Below the pieces are notes generated by a model. That model was not told the DNA's origin, did not search any database, and worked only from the letters and a program-made list of their open reading frames with translations. Shown here piece by piece: positions 33,396 to 44,280 of a stretch of DNA of 64,000 nucleotides; the first letter of the stretch is position 1, and each line of letters begins with the position of its first letter. The position numbers and the translations under genes are program-made. The DNA is from Candidatus Mycoplasma haematobovis (GTDB lineage Bacteria; Bacillota_I; Bacilli_A; Mycoplasmatales; Mycoplasmoidaceae): assembly GCF_001645765.1 (NCBI RefSeq), contig NZ_LWUJ01000010.1, positions 62,001 to 126,000 on the forward strand, given 5' to 3'.

Positions 33396-33728
33396 ATGGC
33401 AATAACAAAAGCTACTAAATTAATTGTTGGATTGTTGGCTACTGGTGGTGTAAGTGGAGGAGTTGCAGGAAGCTATTATTTACTTAAACCTAAATCTTCT
33501 GAAGACTCAACACAAACAACTGATGGTAAGCAACAAGATACAGTTCTTCCCGCAAAACCAGATAGTGAGGATCAAACCAAGGGAGATTCCGGTACCCCAT
33601 CAAGAGATACAGACTCTTCTAGGCCAGAACCAGGTAGTTCTAGTAGTGCGCCTGATCCTGTTGTTCAACCGCCTTCACAACCCGCAGATGCTGCAGGAGG
33701 GGGACCTTCTTCTAGTTTAGGTGTGTAG
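33396..33728 (+). CDS. Ser/Pro-rich anchored protein (family S)
   Basis: 110 residues, ATG start MAITKATKLIVGLLA. Hydrophobic residues 8-30 end in GGVAGSYYLLKPK. The paralogue at 8261 has GGVAGCYYYFKPE, so here the lipobox Cys is Ser and the protein must be held by the helix itself, or released. The tail is Ser/Pro/Asp/Gln-rich, ending GGGPSSSLGV. No Cys. A second open frame in the same span is a shadow. Confidence 0.82.
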   Translation: MAITKATKLIVGLLATGGVSGGVAGSYYLLKPKSSEDSTQTTDGKQQDTVLPAKPDSEDQTKGDSGTPSRDTDSSRPEPGSSSSAPDPVVQPPSQPADAAGGGPSSSLGV

Positions 33729-33796
33729 TACTAATTTTTCTTTAAGTTTAAATACCAATTATTAACAATAAAATACTTTCTGTTCAATAGTAAACA

Positions 33797-34382
33797 ATGC
33801 TATTGCGAAAGAAAATAATTATTGCTAGTGGTTCTTCAGCTACTTTGCTTGGCGGTACATTAGCTATACCGTTTCTTGGCAACTTCTTTTAGAGAACAAC
33901 TAATAAGAAAAGGATTCAAGCCAGTCACTAATTAATCACACAAAATAAGTAGCGTTGATTCTACAATCTTAGATAGTTATGGTGTTTACAAAACTAACAA
34001 AAACGGCATGCAAGAATTCAATGTAGTAAAGTGATGCCAAGAACATGAAGAAAAAATAGAAGACAACGAAAAGTTAATGAAGCAAGTTGCAGAAATATGC
34101 TTTGAAACATTAGATTCTAAATTGAAAGGAATAAACAGAAGAATAATACTAGAAAAATCAGAATCCTCAGAATGAAATAAAGGGTGGAAAGCATTTAAAG
34201 TAAACAAAGTAACCACAAATAGTGCCTATTGAAATTTGAGTCTAGAATCAGATACTGCTACAGAAGAATTTAAAAAACAATGTATAGAAAACAGCAAAAA
34301 ACCATTCACTGATGAAAATAAAAAACTTTTTGACGAAGTAAGAGAGTATTGTTCGACAACTTGAATACCTAGACCTAACTAA
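33797..34382 (+). pseudogene. Family L protein with frameshift and nonsense codon
   Basis: ATG start MLLRKKIIIASGSS, hydrophobic residues 6-28. The frame is lost at TTTTAG near 33890 (one T too many). In the family frame a TAA stands where the sister gene at 34482 has a TGA-Trp (VTNW). After that the body is open: 'VKWCQEHE', AEICFET, KQCIEN, EYCSTTW. Two lesions suggest decay. Confidence 0.75.
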
Positions 34383-34481
34383 AGTTTAAGAAAGATTAAC
34401 TTACTTTGTTAACACTCGAAGCCATATCCCCGAGTAATTCTCTTAAATAATATAATAAAAGGACCTTTTCGACAAGCAATC

Positions 34482-35077
34482 ATGGCATTGAAAAGAAAGA
34501 TGTTTATTACGAGCGGTACTTTTGTTGCTTCATTAGGTGGAATATTATTTGCTAATCTACCAACTTTGGACGATTGGACGATTGGACGATTCCTATTAAA
34601 GAACGATTAGTAAAGAAAGGTTTTAAGCCAGTCACTAATTGAAATAATAAAGAAGACAGCCTTGACACTGACCTTCCCAAAAAATATGGAATTTACAAAA
34701 CTACCAACTGAGGTAGAGAGTACAATATTTCTCAATGGTGCAAAGAAAATGAAAACCAAACTGGCAATAATCCTGAACTAACAAAAAAGGTTGAAGCATT
34801 ATGTTTTGAAACAATGGCTTCACAACTTAAAGGACAAGGAAAAAGAATACTTTTGGAACAAGAAAAAACAAGCTGAAAGAAAAACTGAGAAAAATTTAAA
34901 GCAAGAAGAGAAACTGCTAATTACGCTTATTGAAGTTTCTCATCAAATTTATTAAAGTCTGAAAATGCACCGGATGATTTCATAAGACGTTGCAGAGACA
35001 ATAGTCAAAAACCATATACTGATGAAAATAAAGGATTATTAAATGAAATAGAACTATTTTGCACAAATAGTCCTTAA
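34482..35077 (+). pseudogene. Family L protein switched OFF by an extra 8-bp repeat
   Basis: ATG start MALKRKMFITSGTF, hydrophobic residues 7-28. TTGGACGA x3 (34566-34589) follows; with three copies the frame ends at TAG, and with two it reads on as 'IPIKERLVKKGFKPVTNW' through about 160 codons with SQWCKE, ALCFET, RRCRDN and LFCTNS to TAA. I saw no other lesion, so a reversible switch is plausible. Confidence 0.76.
34566..34589 (+). repeat. TTGGACGA x3, frame closed
   Basis: Three perfect 8-bp units after the hydrophobic segment. Two copies give one open frame for the gene at 34482. Confidence 0.88.
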
Positions 35078-35147
35078 CTTTTTTGTAATAAGAGAATTAA
35101 ATAGCTCTTATCTCTAAAAGAAGACATAATCCTAGAAAAGCATAATA

Positions 35148-35732
35148 ATGGGTCTTGTAGGAAAGATTGGAAGTGTTGTTGGAGTTTTAGGTGCCTTGGG
35201 TGGTGGAGTAGCTACTGTTAGCTACTTAAATAGAGATAATACGACCATAGAGGACACATTAAAGAAAGTAGGATATCAAATTTTAGACAATACAACAAGC
35301 GAATTAACCAAAGTGTTAACCGCTTACAAAGAAATACCCAATAAAGAAACAGTATTTGGAGAGATTGCAAATGAAAATGGTCTACTATCTAAATGCCAAG
35401 AAATACTTAAACAAAACGACAAAAAGAATTATCCCTTAGCACGTAGATGATGTGTTAAAGAAGAAACTATGGATGCTATGTTAAAGAGAAATAGTTATAC
35501 ACCTATTGGTGCAAGTGGTCAAGATGGAAATAATGCAAAATGACAAGCAAAAGTAACACTTTTGAAAAAGGACAAAAACAATGAAATGAAACTAACATTA
35601 GGCACTACTAATGATGTAGATGTTTTAGAAAAAGCTTGTCAAGCATTACAAATTACCCAATCAAAAACTCATGCGAGTGATGATTTTGAAGAAAAATACA
35701 TCAAAGCAAGTAAATGATGCTCAGAAAAATAA
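35148..35732 (+). CDS. Family A2 two-module Cys protein
   Basis: 194 residues, ATG start MGLVGKIGSVVGVLG. Hydrophobic residues 7-26, 'TTIEDTLKKVGYQILDN', WC at 101/102 and 190/191 with 'MLKRNSYTPIG' and 'SKTHASDDFEEKYIKASKWC'. It opens a run of nine coupled genes; the next ATG follows its TAA directly. Confidence 0.92.
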
Positions 35733-36356
35733 ATGCCTAGCGCTACCAAAATAATTGCTACAGTTGCAGGAGTTAGTACAGTTGGTGGTGGAGTAGGTTT
35801 AAGTATTCATTTACTAAATAAATATCCAACAATAAGTACTAAGCTAACATCAGAAGGTTTTGAATTAGCTTCCACTGAACAAGACTGAACAAAATTATCA
35901 GAAGCACATAATAAACTTGTTGCTCCTACAGATAAAGTCTTTAAAGAAGAAGGTACTGCTAATAAAGATTGAAAATGGTTGAAAAGTAAATGCGAAAAAG
36001 CTTTAAGTAGCGAAGAAAATGATCAAACTAATTACAAGTTAGCAAGACAATGATGTGTTAAAGAAACAGACGTAAACGCTATTTTAGGAAAAACAAAAGG
36101 AAAATTTAAGATATTAAGTTCAAATACGACATCAGCAGATTCAAATAGCTGATCTGAGAAAGTTCAAAATTTAAATCAAGATACTACAGCTATCAGTGCA
36201 CTAGGTCTTCAAAAAACAGGAACTAAGAACATTTCTTTTGACGATCTTAAAGGCAAGTGTACATCAATACTTACAACCAAAACAACTGCTGGCGACTTTA
36301 ATGATAAGTTTGAATTAGCCAAAAAATGATGCTTTATTTCAAATACCGCCTCTTAA
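35733..36356 (+). CDS. Family A1 two-module Cys protein
   Basis: 207 residues, ATG start MPSATKIIATVAGVS. Hydrophobic residues 7-28, 'LTSEGFELASTEQDW', WC at 107/108 and 199/200. The second half contains 'LKGKCTSIL'. No gap to the gene before; one base to the next. It begins an A-D-B-E order. Confidence 0.92.
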
Positions 36357-36357
36357 T

Positions 36358-36954
36358 ATGCCTTTGCCTAAAGCTGGAAAAATAGCAATTGGGTTAATAT
36401 CAACTGGCGGAGCATGTGGCGGTATCACATATGGTTGCATTGAACTTACCAGTATAACTATTAAAGAACGTTTAAAGGGCGCTTTAGTTAGTAGAGGTGA
36501 AACAACAAAGTGAGGTGCTAGAGTTGTTAAATTAGGAAGCACCAATGATGAAGATATATCTGAATCACTTAAAGAAATAAAGAAGAATAATAGTCGTGAA
36601 AAAATAGAAGGCTGATGTTACAAAAATATAGATAGTAAATTTAAAGGAGAGAAGGATCCATTATTCCTAGAAGTACAAAAATTCTGTACTTACGACATTA
36701 AAGACAAAATAACTATAGTAGCTAATGATGAAGGATGAAATAGCGGAAAGAATAATGACAAACTCAAAAAAATAACTGCTGAGACTAAATTATCAAACAC
36801 TATGCAAAGTATTAAAGCTAAATTAGAGGCAAAGCCCAATCCAGAAACAGATGCACTTAAGAATTGGTGTAAATCAGCTTATGACAAACAATTCAAAGGA
36901 GGTAAAGATCAAGACTATTTAGACGCTCAGGCATATTGCCAAGCCATCCAATAA
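36358..36954 (+). CDS. Family D four-Cys protein
   Basis: 198 residues, ATG start MPLPKAGKIAIGLIS. Hydrophobic residues 9-28 (GGACGGITYG, with a Cys inside the segment), 'TIKERLKGALVS', EGWCYK, KFCTYDIKDK, KNWCKS (TGG), AYCQA. Its last base pairs overlap the next start (TAATG). Confidence 0.92.
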
Positions 36955-37553
36955 TGAGTTATTTAACTAAAGCAGGAATGGCTGTATTAAGTGCAGGAGC
37001 TATAGGTGGAGCAAGTTATAGTGGTTATGTTTATTTTTCTGGTGATAGTTTTGCCAAAAAGCTTGGCGTTTCTGTACTTAACTTAACTGGAACTGATAAT
37101 TCAACAGAATGAACTACAAGATTAAATGAGTTAAATGCAAAAACTTCTGGACTAGATAAGTCATTAGAGAAGTTAAAGAATAAGACTTGACAAGAACTAC
37201 AAAGTTGATGCAATAGCAATCAAAGCAATAAATTTAATAAAGAGACAGATACTCTTTATCAAAACTTTGAAGAATTTTGTACTTGAAAAGTAGGTGATAA
37301 GCCTTGAAGCAATAAGATTGCATCTACTGTTGTTGAAACACATCAAGATTGAGGAACTGCACATGCAGCACTAAAAGGAAAAGACAAAAACAACCTTTCT
37401 CCGGAGTTAAAGAAAGTTTACGAAGCTGAAAGTACAGATAATAAAGACAAAAAAGCCATGCATAAATGATGTACAGATAACTACAAAAAGACTTGAACAG
37501 GAGATAATGATGCAACTTTAAATGAAGTTAAAGAATACTGCAAAACTGCCTAA
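36954..37553 (+). CDS. Family B four-Cys protein
   Basis: 199 residues, ATG overlapping the D stop. Hydrophobic residues 6-28 (GAIGGASYSGYVYF), 'KLGVSVLNLTGTDNST', QSWCNS, 'EEFCTWKVGDKPW', 'KAMHKWC', EYCKTA. Typical member with no oddity; placed between D and E genes as in other blocks. Confidence 0.93.
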
Positions 37554-37556
37554 TTT

Positions 37557-38201
37557 ATGTTGAAATCACTTGCACCTAAGTTGGTTATTGGTGCTCTTGG
37601 TATAGGTTCTGTAACAGCCGGAACTGTTTATGCTTTTCTACCTAACAAATATAGTCATTACTTAAGTAGTAAAGGCAGAATACTACTTACAAAAGGATCA
37701 AGCAAATTTGAAGATTTGAAGAATAAATATGCTTCAGAAGGTGATGGTTTATTAATTACTATTAACGAAAAAGAAATACCAAAAAACGAACTAACAAAAG
37801 AACAACTAGAGACTTGATGTCTAGCTAACTCAAATAATACCTTTACTAATACTAAAGACAAAAACTATCAAAGAGTATCGGCTTGATGTACAGAACCAAA
37901 ATCAATTAAAGACTATATAGATAATAGCAAAACTGTTTTGAATGATGAAGAGGTAAATGCAGGTGATCATCCAAACAAAACAGATTGAGAGGCCAAAAAA
38001 GATGAATACAGTAAATTAAAGACTAATGATTTATTAATTAAAGCTATTTCTAGTAGTGCTGAAACTGGAGAAGATATTGCAGCAACTAATTTAGATCAAG
38101 CAAGTAAATTAAGAGCTTGATGTAAACATTCAAAAGAAAAGCATTTCAAACACGAAGAAGATCCAAGATTCTTAAAGTACTTGAAATGATGTACTAAATA
38201 A
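37557..38201 (+). CDS. Family E protein with four Trp-Cys motifs
   Basis: 214 residues, ATG start MLKSLAPKLVIGALG. Hydrophobic residues 6-27, 'LSSKGRILLTKGS', 'SEGDGLLITINE', WC at 87/88, about 110, about 187 and 211. 'KHFKHEEDPRFLKYLKWC' closes it. Two bases separate it from the next ATG. Confidence 0.93.
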
Positions 38202-38203
38202 CA

Positions 38204-38815
38204 ATGGCATTATCAAAAGCTAACAAAATAGTTGTTGGTGCATTAACTACTGGTGGTGTGAGTGGAACTGGAGCATATACATACTATGAATTAACAAGAC
38301 CAACAATTAAAGATAAATTAGGAGAAACATTACTAAGTTATGAATCCAAAGATGCAGATAAATGAAAAACAAGATCAGTTACTTTATCTAAAGACAATGG
38401 TAATTTATCTAAAGAACTAAAGAAAGTTAAAGATGGAACAGATACGGATGATTCAAGGATCAAAGGATGATGTCAAACAAATATTAATAATAAATTTACT
38501 TCTGACAAAGACCCTATATTCTTAGAGGTACAAAAATACTGTACCTATAACCTTAAAGACAAAATAGAAAAAACTATTGACACAAGTTCTTGAGAGGCAT
38601 CAAAACATAACAAAAAATTAAAGGGTCTTCAAAACAACGAGGGATTATCTGACGAAATGAAAAAAATTAAAGCGAAATTAGCTGATGGAGCTATTGGTAG
38701 AGATGAAAATGCTCTTAAAGAGTGATGTAAATCCTCTTATGAAAAACCTTTTAAAGGTGAGCAAGACCAAGACTATTTAGATACTAAAGAATATTGTGTA
38801 AGTAGTGATGGATAA
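38204..38815 (+). CDS. Family D four-Cys protein
   Basis: 203 residues, ATG start MALSKANKIVVGALT. Hydrophobic residues 8-28, 'TIKDKLGETLLSYES', GWCQTN, KYCTYNLKDK, KEWCKS, EYCVSS. Second D copy in this cluster, placed after E instead of before B. Confidence 0.92.
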
Positions 38816-38848
38816 TGAAATACCTTTTCAAAAATTACTTAAATTAAT

Positions 38849-39472
38849 ATGAATTTAATTACTAAGGTAGCTAGTGTTGGGAGTGCTGTAGGTATTGTTG
38901 GAGGAGCAGTAGCTCTTACTAATCATCTTTACAAAGGCTTTAGAGACATCCGTGAAAGACTTGCTGGTTTTGGTTATCAAGTTTTAAAGTTTGATGGAGA
39001 TGCAGATGAATGATCTAAATTAGATTTAGCCTACAAAGCAGAAAGCACTTCAAGCAAAAAATTTAGTGGAACAGTAACAGACCTTAAAGAACAATGCAAA
39101 ATTATTCTGACAAGAGGCCCAAATGATGACATTTACAACTTAGCAAGAAGATGGTGTGTTAAAGAGGATTCCATTAAATCAATACTAGAGAGAAACAAAT
39201 ACACTAAATTGGAAAAAACCTCATCTAAATCTACGGAAAGATCAAAATGAGAAGAAAAAATAAATGCAATGAAAGATGCCCCCACAGAAACCATCAAAAT
39301 TGATATTGATTTCAACACGGGAGATACTAATAGTTGAATTACGGCACTTGAAAAAGCCTGTGATGCATTAATGGAAGATAGTATCAAAACCCATAATCAA
39401 GATGAATTTGAAAAGAAATACATTCAAGCTAAAAGTTGGTGCGCTGTAAAGCAAGAGGGCTCTAATAAATAA
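38849..39472 (+). CDS. Family A2 two-module Cys protein
   Basis: 207 residues, ATG start MNLITKVASVGSAVG. Hydrophobic residues 7-27, 'LAGFGYQVLKFDG', WC at 102/103 and 197/198, both TGG-encoded. 'ILERNKYTKLE' and 'IKTHNQDEFEKKYIQAKSWC' mark A2. Closest relative by layout: the gene at 26116 (shared FYKGFR/LYKGFR junction). Confidence 0.92.
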
Positions 39473-39477
39473 AGTTA

Positions 39478-40080
39478 ATGACACTAGGAGGTAAAGTTGT
39501 TGCAGTAGCCACAACATTAGGAACAATAGGTGGTGGAGTTGCTTTAACAAACCACTTAATTACCCCCACTAAACCATTAGGCAAAACTACTAGCGAAAGA
39601 TTAACTTCTGAAGGGTTTGATGTAAATGTAACTGATTGACAAACAATATTTAATGCTTACAACAATAATCAAAATACTCATTTATTTAGCTTAAATAATG
39701 GAGAGCAAAAGAGCAAAGAAACACTTGAAAGAAAATGCCAAGCAGCACTATCTGAAAGGGATGCTAAGGATACAACTTACAAATTAGCAAAACGTTGATG
39801 TGTTAAAGAAGAAGCGGTAGGTGTTATTTTAGGAAAATTACAACTAAATGTTTTGAAAACAGAAACAGATGAAGATAATGAAACACATTGAAGTAGCAAG
39901 GTAGAAAGAGTTAAAGACATTTTGGATGTCGCATCTAAATTAGGAGTTTTAAAGACTGCAGATGAAAACACAAATATCACCAAAATCAAGCAAGAATGTG
40001 CAAAAATAATTAAATTTAAGACTACCTCTGCAGAATTCGATGAAAAATTTAAACTAGCTAAAGAATGGTGTTCTGCATAA
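39478..40080 (+). CDS. Family A1 two-module Cys protein
   Basis: 200 residues, ATG start MTLGGKVVAVATTLG. Hydrophobic residues 6-24, 'LTSEGFDVNVTDWQ', WC at 107/108 (TGA) and 197/198 (TGG). 'KQECAKIIKFKTT' holds the Cys of the second pair. One base before the next gene. Confidence 0.92.
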
Positions 40081-40081
40081 G

Positions 40082-40474
40082 ATGGCCTTGTTAAGCGCCG
40101 GAAAGATAGCTACTTACACAATATGTGCTGGAGTAGTTGGGAGTGCAGGAGTGGGAAGTTATTGTTATTTAACTCGTTCAACAGAAGTAACAATTGAAGA
40201 ATTAATAAAGACAGATGCAAAGGATAAACAGTTTATAGGGGCAAGCGATCACGGAAAAGTACATGCTGGATGAACTCAATACAAAACAGACAATACATCT
40301 AGAGGTACTACAAAAGGTAAAGATTTTTGAAATTTAGAAAATTGAGCAGAACAACATAATCAAGAAAATGTTCCGGAAACCTTTGCAAAGGAGTGTCAAG
40401 AACAAAAGAAAGCAAAAGTAATTGGTAAAGAAGATGCAAAATACACAAACTTCTTAAAGTGATGTGTTAAGTAA
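40082..40474 (+). CDS. Family C short one-module protein
   Basis: 130 residues, ATG start MALLSAGKIATYTIC. Hydrophobic residues 8-29 with one Cys inside, 'TIEELIKTDAKDKQF', 'WTQYKTDNTSRGT', KECQEQK and WC at 127/128. It overlaps the following gene by 11 nt. Confidence 0.9.
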
Positions 40475-41075
40475 TCTATCTGCAACCTCAAAAATATTAA
40501 TTGGAGGAACTACATTTGGAGTTATTTCTGGGGGTGCAACGTTAGGTAGTTATTTACATACATCAAAAATCACAATAAGTTATAGATTAACTTCCGAAGG
40601 CTTTAGTCTAGATGTAGGTGATGGATGAGATGAAATAGTAAAGGCTCATAATCAAGCTAAATCCCCTAATATTTTTGAAAACAAAGAAGTAACTAATAAG
40701 GATGCAACCTGACTTAAACAAAAATGCAAAGATACTTTAAGCAAACATAAATCAGATAATACCAATTATCAATTAGCTCAAAGATGATGTGTTAAGAATG
40801 AAAACATTGAAAGTATTTTAAAAAGAGCAGGATACGAACCACTAAATACTGAAGACAGTAGAATAGACAGAGAAAATTGAATAAGAAAGATAGAATTACT
40901 TAGAGAAGAAAATCCTCCTGTTACAAAACTAACCACAGATGTTTCAAATAGTAATGAAGATACAAATATAGTCGCAATAAAGAAAGCTTGTAAAGAACTA
41001 AACAATACAAAAACTATAGATGAAGGATTTATTGAAAAATTAAAGCAAGCTAAATATTGGTGCTCGGTACGTTAA
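40464..41075 (+). CDS. Family A1 two-module Cys protein, GTG start inside upstream gene
   Basis: 203 residues if the GTG at 40464 is used (MLSNLSATSKILIGG); this is the only usual start codon upstream of the hydrophobic segment (residues 9-28) in this frame. 'LTSEGFSLDVGDGW' follows; WC at 108/109 and 199/200. It converges on the PC gene with no base between the two stops. Confidence 0.88.
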
Positions 41076-42320
41076 TTATTTTCTTTTCTTCATTTTTGGA
41101 GCAAAATTAGGTACTTTATCTTTTAAAGATACACCTTCTCCCTCGCAATTATCCCTGCATTCTTCAGTATAGTCACTCTCTAAAATAGACCCTAATTCTT
41201 TAGATAATTCTTCAAAAGTAACTTTTCCTCTTAACTCTACTCTTTTGTAAGCTTTAACTGTTGAATCGGTCAAGGCTTTAATTAATTGTCCTTCTTTATC
41301 TTCCTCTAAGGCCTTTAAGAATTCTTGCTTTGCTTTATCAGCTTTACTTTTTACTTCTCCTTTAGATACTTCTTTCTTAAGATGGTCCACATAATCTTGC
41401 ATTGCTTTTTTCGCAGTATTTTCAAGACTACCTCCAAAAAAAGAATTTGACAAATCAACTAAAGATTGTATTCCTCCACCTAACATGTTTTGAAATACTC
41501 CCTGTGGGTCTTTAGGGGATCCACCTTTTGAAAATGCTTCTTTAATTTCATCTTTACTTAATTCATCCTTCTTCTCATCTTCTTTTTTCTCTTTATTTTT
41601 TTCTTTTTGATCTTCAAGTAATTCTTCAGTTATTTCTTTAGCTACTTCAGGATTCTCTAAAAATTGCTCTAATATCTCTTGTGCTTCTTCCTTATCCATA
41701 GAGGCAAAAGCCTCTCCATTATCTTCAACTAATTTTGAAAATTTCTCAGCAATATCTGCAAACTCTGGATTGCCTAGTAATTCTCCTAACTTATCTCAAT
41801 TCTCACCGCTACCAAACATAACTCATAAAGCAGAACCCCCTCCTCCACCTAAGAATGTTCCTCACTTAAATAGAGATAATCTTAATTGTTTTCAATTCTT
41901 AACCATTTCCGAAATATTGGAAATGAATTTAAGAAATTTATTAGCAAATCAATCGTAAACTATATTTGCTCAAACATGAAGCTTCTCATAAAGAGTTGCT
42001 ACTCCAGACTTAAGACCATCTGCACCTAAATAACGCTCTACTCAACTCTTTAAATCATCTTTAGCACCAACAACTGCAGATCCTCAATCTTTTAGTGTTG
42101 TTGCTACTTGTGCTATTCCATCATATAAGAGGCTGGCTTTAAGGCCCTGTATAAATTTATCTAAAGACTCACTAACTTTTTCAGATGCTAAATTTGAACT
42201 AAATATTACTGTTGAAAAAGCTCCTGCTACAGTAAGACCAGATAATATTGATGATATTCCTTGTCTAAATCCAGAAGTAGCTACTGTGGTTACTAGGGGG
42301 GGGGTGAATCTTAACTGCAT
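41076..42320 (-). CDS. PC-family protein, C9 tract (open)
   Basis: 414 residues, ATG start MQLRFTPPLVTTVA. Residues 1-110 are almost the same as in the gene starting at 29435; after that the coil is its own (MDKEEAQEILEQF) with fewer charged repeats and a C-terminal loop CRDNCEGEG. Ends in basic KMKKRK. Hydrophobic residues 18-46 and Gly5 turn present. Confidence 0.93.
42296..42304 (-). repeat. Poly-C tract, 9 C, frame open
   Basis: Nine C at codons 6-9 of the PC gene starting at 42320. Confidence 0.92.
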
Positions 42321-42323
42321 ATC

Positions 42324-42334
42324 TTTATTTTTAC
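42324..42334 (-). promoter_or_regulatory. Conserved GTAAAAATAAA upstream of a PC gene
   Basis: One-base variant of the shared 11-mer, three bases before the ATG, at the same distance as upstream of the gene starting at 24012. Confidence 0.4.
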
Positions 42335-42363
42335 TTAGCTTAAATACCTAAAAGTAAGAATAT

Positions 42364-43047
42364 ATGGCATTAAGTGGAACAGGAAAAATAATGGCTGGTG
42401 CAACATGTGCTGGTATTACTGGCTGTGCAGGAATAGGCACTTATCTTCATTTAAATAATTCAAAAGAAGTAACAGGAACAAGCACTATTGAACCAGTAAC
42501 TGCTGAAAATATAAGTCAAAAACTAGGCAAAATTGGTTATCAAGTATTGAAAACAGAGGGGGCTGACGATGATGCTCAATGAGATGCAATATTAATAGCT
42601 TACAACAAGATACAACAAAAAGGGGAAATATTTAGTATTAGTACAGTTGGCAAAATTGAAACAAGAGATAACTTAAAGTCTGAATGTAAGAAAGCTATTG
42701 ATTCAGATTCCTCAGAAAACACTAATTACTCTTTAGCCAAAAGATGATGTGTTAAACCAGAATCAATAAATGAAATGTTGAAAAGAAATAGGCATACAAA
42801 ATTAGATAACAACAATGCAGGCATAAATAAGAAAAAATGAAAAGAGAAAATTTCCTTAATCAAAGATAAAGCAGAAGAGATGCAAAGTATGGGTTTAGTT
42901 TTTCAAGATAACGATGATAATAATGTAGCACTTCTTGAAGCTACATGTGAAAAGTTAAAGATTGATAGTACCAAAACTCACGATGATAAAGAATTTGAAA
43001 AACACTACACACAAGCGAAAAATTGGTGTTCTTTAGAAGATAGTTAA
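42364..43047 (+). CDS. Family A2 two-module Cys protein
   Basis: 227 residues, ATG start MALSGTGKIMAGATC. Hydrophobic residues 8-29 contain two Cys (GATCAGITGCAG). A longer linker precedes 'KLGKIGYQVLKTEG'. WC at 128/129 and 221/222 (TGG). Starts 43 bases from the divergent PC gene. Confidence 0.92.
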
Positions 43048-43078
43048 TTTAATTTGATATATTAAAGTTCAATTTCCT

Positions 43079-43660
43079 ATGGACTCCTTTACAGTTAAAT
43101 TAATCGGTCTCCTTGTTGGTATTTTTACCAGTAATTACTTACAGCGAACTCCGGTAAAAATATAGATCTTTTAAAAAAACAAAGACTTAAAAAAGTATCT
43201 TAAAAAGGGAAGAAGCATATTAGATAAGGGTTATGAAATAACCGATTATGACGATTTTATTTGGAAGGAAGAATTTGAAAGGCATTGAACAAAAAATGGT
43301 TCCTCAGGCATAGATAATAATCTTAACGTAGCAGGACCAAAATCCTCAAAAGAACTAAAGAAAATATGTAAAGAACTTAAACTTGATAATGTATTTTTTA
43401 GTAACAACAATAGATGATACTTTGTAAATTAGTGGTATTTATCAAGATCAAAATTAATTCAAAAAATCGTTTCTGTTAATGGAAATCCACTACCTTGCGA
43501 TAAGGTTGCAAAAAACTCAAACCCCAAAAACTATTGGGATTAGTGACAATAATCTAAGAGAACAACAATGGATTATTGTAGACAAATTGATTGAAATAGA
43601 GAAAAACGTAGTCTTAAAAGAGATGACAAATTAGGCAAAATAAAGTCATTTTGTAAAAAA
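43079..43660 (+). pseudogene. Family M remnant
   Basis: ATG start MDSFTVKLIGLLVG with a hydrophobic segment, then TAG. Further on 'GRSILDKGYEITDYDDFIW', KKICKELK and DYCRQIDW resemble the M gene at 9156 but are split among frames with several stops (TAG at 43430 among others). No continuous frame can be made with one change. The end is set by loss of recognisable sequence before the minus gene. Confidence 0.65.
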
Positions 43661-43668
43661 CAATATTC

Positions 43669-44280
43669 TTATCTCTTCTTAACTACACACCAAGAAGAAA
43701 GATACCCAGCTATTTTGTAATTCTTAGGAATATATGGTTCTTTAGCTTTTCTCCTACATCAACCTCTAACTCTTTCACCACTCTTATCTTGATCATCACC
43801 TATTAAATCTCCAAATAAACCTGACTTTATTATTTCATCCTTATGATTTGTGAAAGCAGAGAATCATACTTCTTTTTGATTCCTATTAACCTTAACATCT
43901 TCAATTAATTCCACCCCTTCTTGTTCCAAAGCATATACTCCCAAAGTCATAGTACAATAATTCCTAGCTAAATCTAATAAATAACCAGAATTGGACTTTA
44001 AAGAATTAGCACATCAATTCTTAAATACAAAAGCACCTTCCTTATCATTAATATGATCGGCAGAAACTATATTCTTACTAATTAACTCTTCTTTGAAAGT
44101 TAAATAGAGCTTTATTCATTTTTCAAATTTAGGCTTTGCAGAATCAAAAATAGTTCTACGTCCTTCTGCTGCTAAAGAAGTAGCTACCGAAGGTTTAGTT
44201 AAATTTCAAACACGATAAGCAACAGCAGACGAAAACACTACTGCTCCACCAGAAAATAATAGATACTTCTTAATCTCCAA
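43669..44280 (-). CDS. Family F four-Cys protein, inverted
   Basis: 203 residues from TTG (LEIKKYLLFSGGAVV); no ATG or GTG fits upstream before a stop. Hydrophobic residues 5-20, 'LAAEGRRTIFDSAKPKFEKW', KNWCAN, NYCTMTL, RGWCRR and SSWCVVKKR. 'CTMTL' and the Trp spacing match the gene at 63509. One of two small-family genes on the minus strand; it starts 165 bases from the divergent gene at 44446. Confidence 0.85.

Noticed and set aside
33454-33720. Second plus-strand frame (88 codons) within the Ser/Pro-rich gene at 33396
   Set aside because: It lies inside a better gene with a proper anchor and family match; its own start has no anchor and its composition is frame-shifted low complexity.
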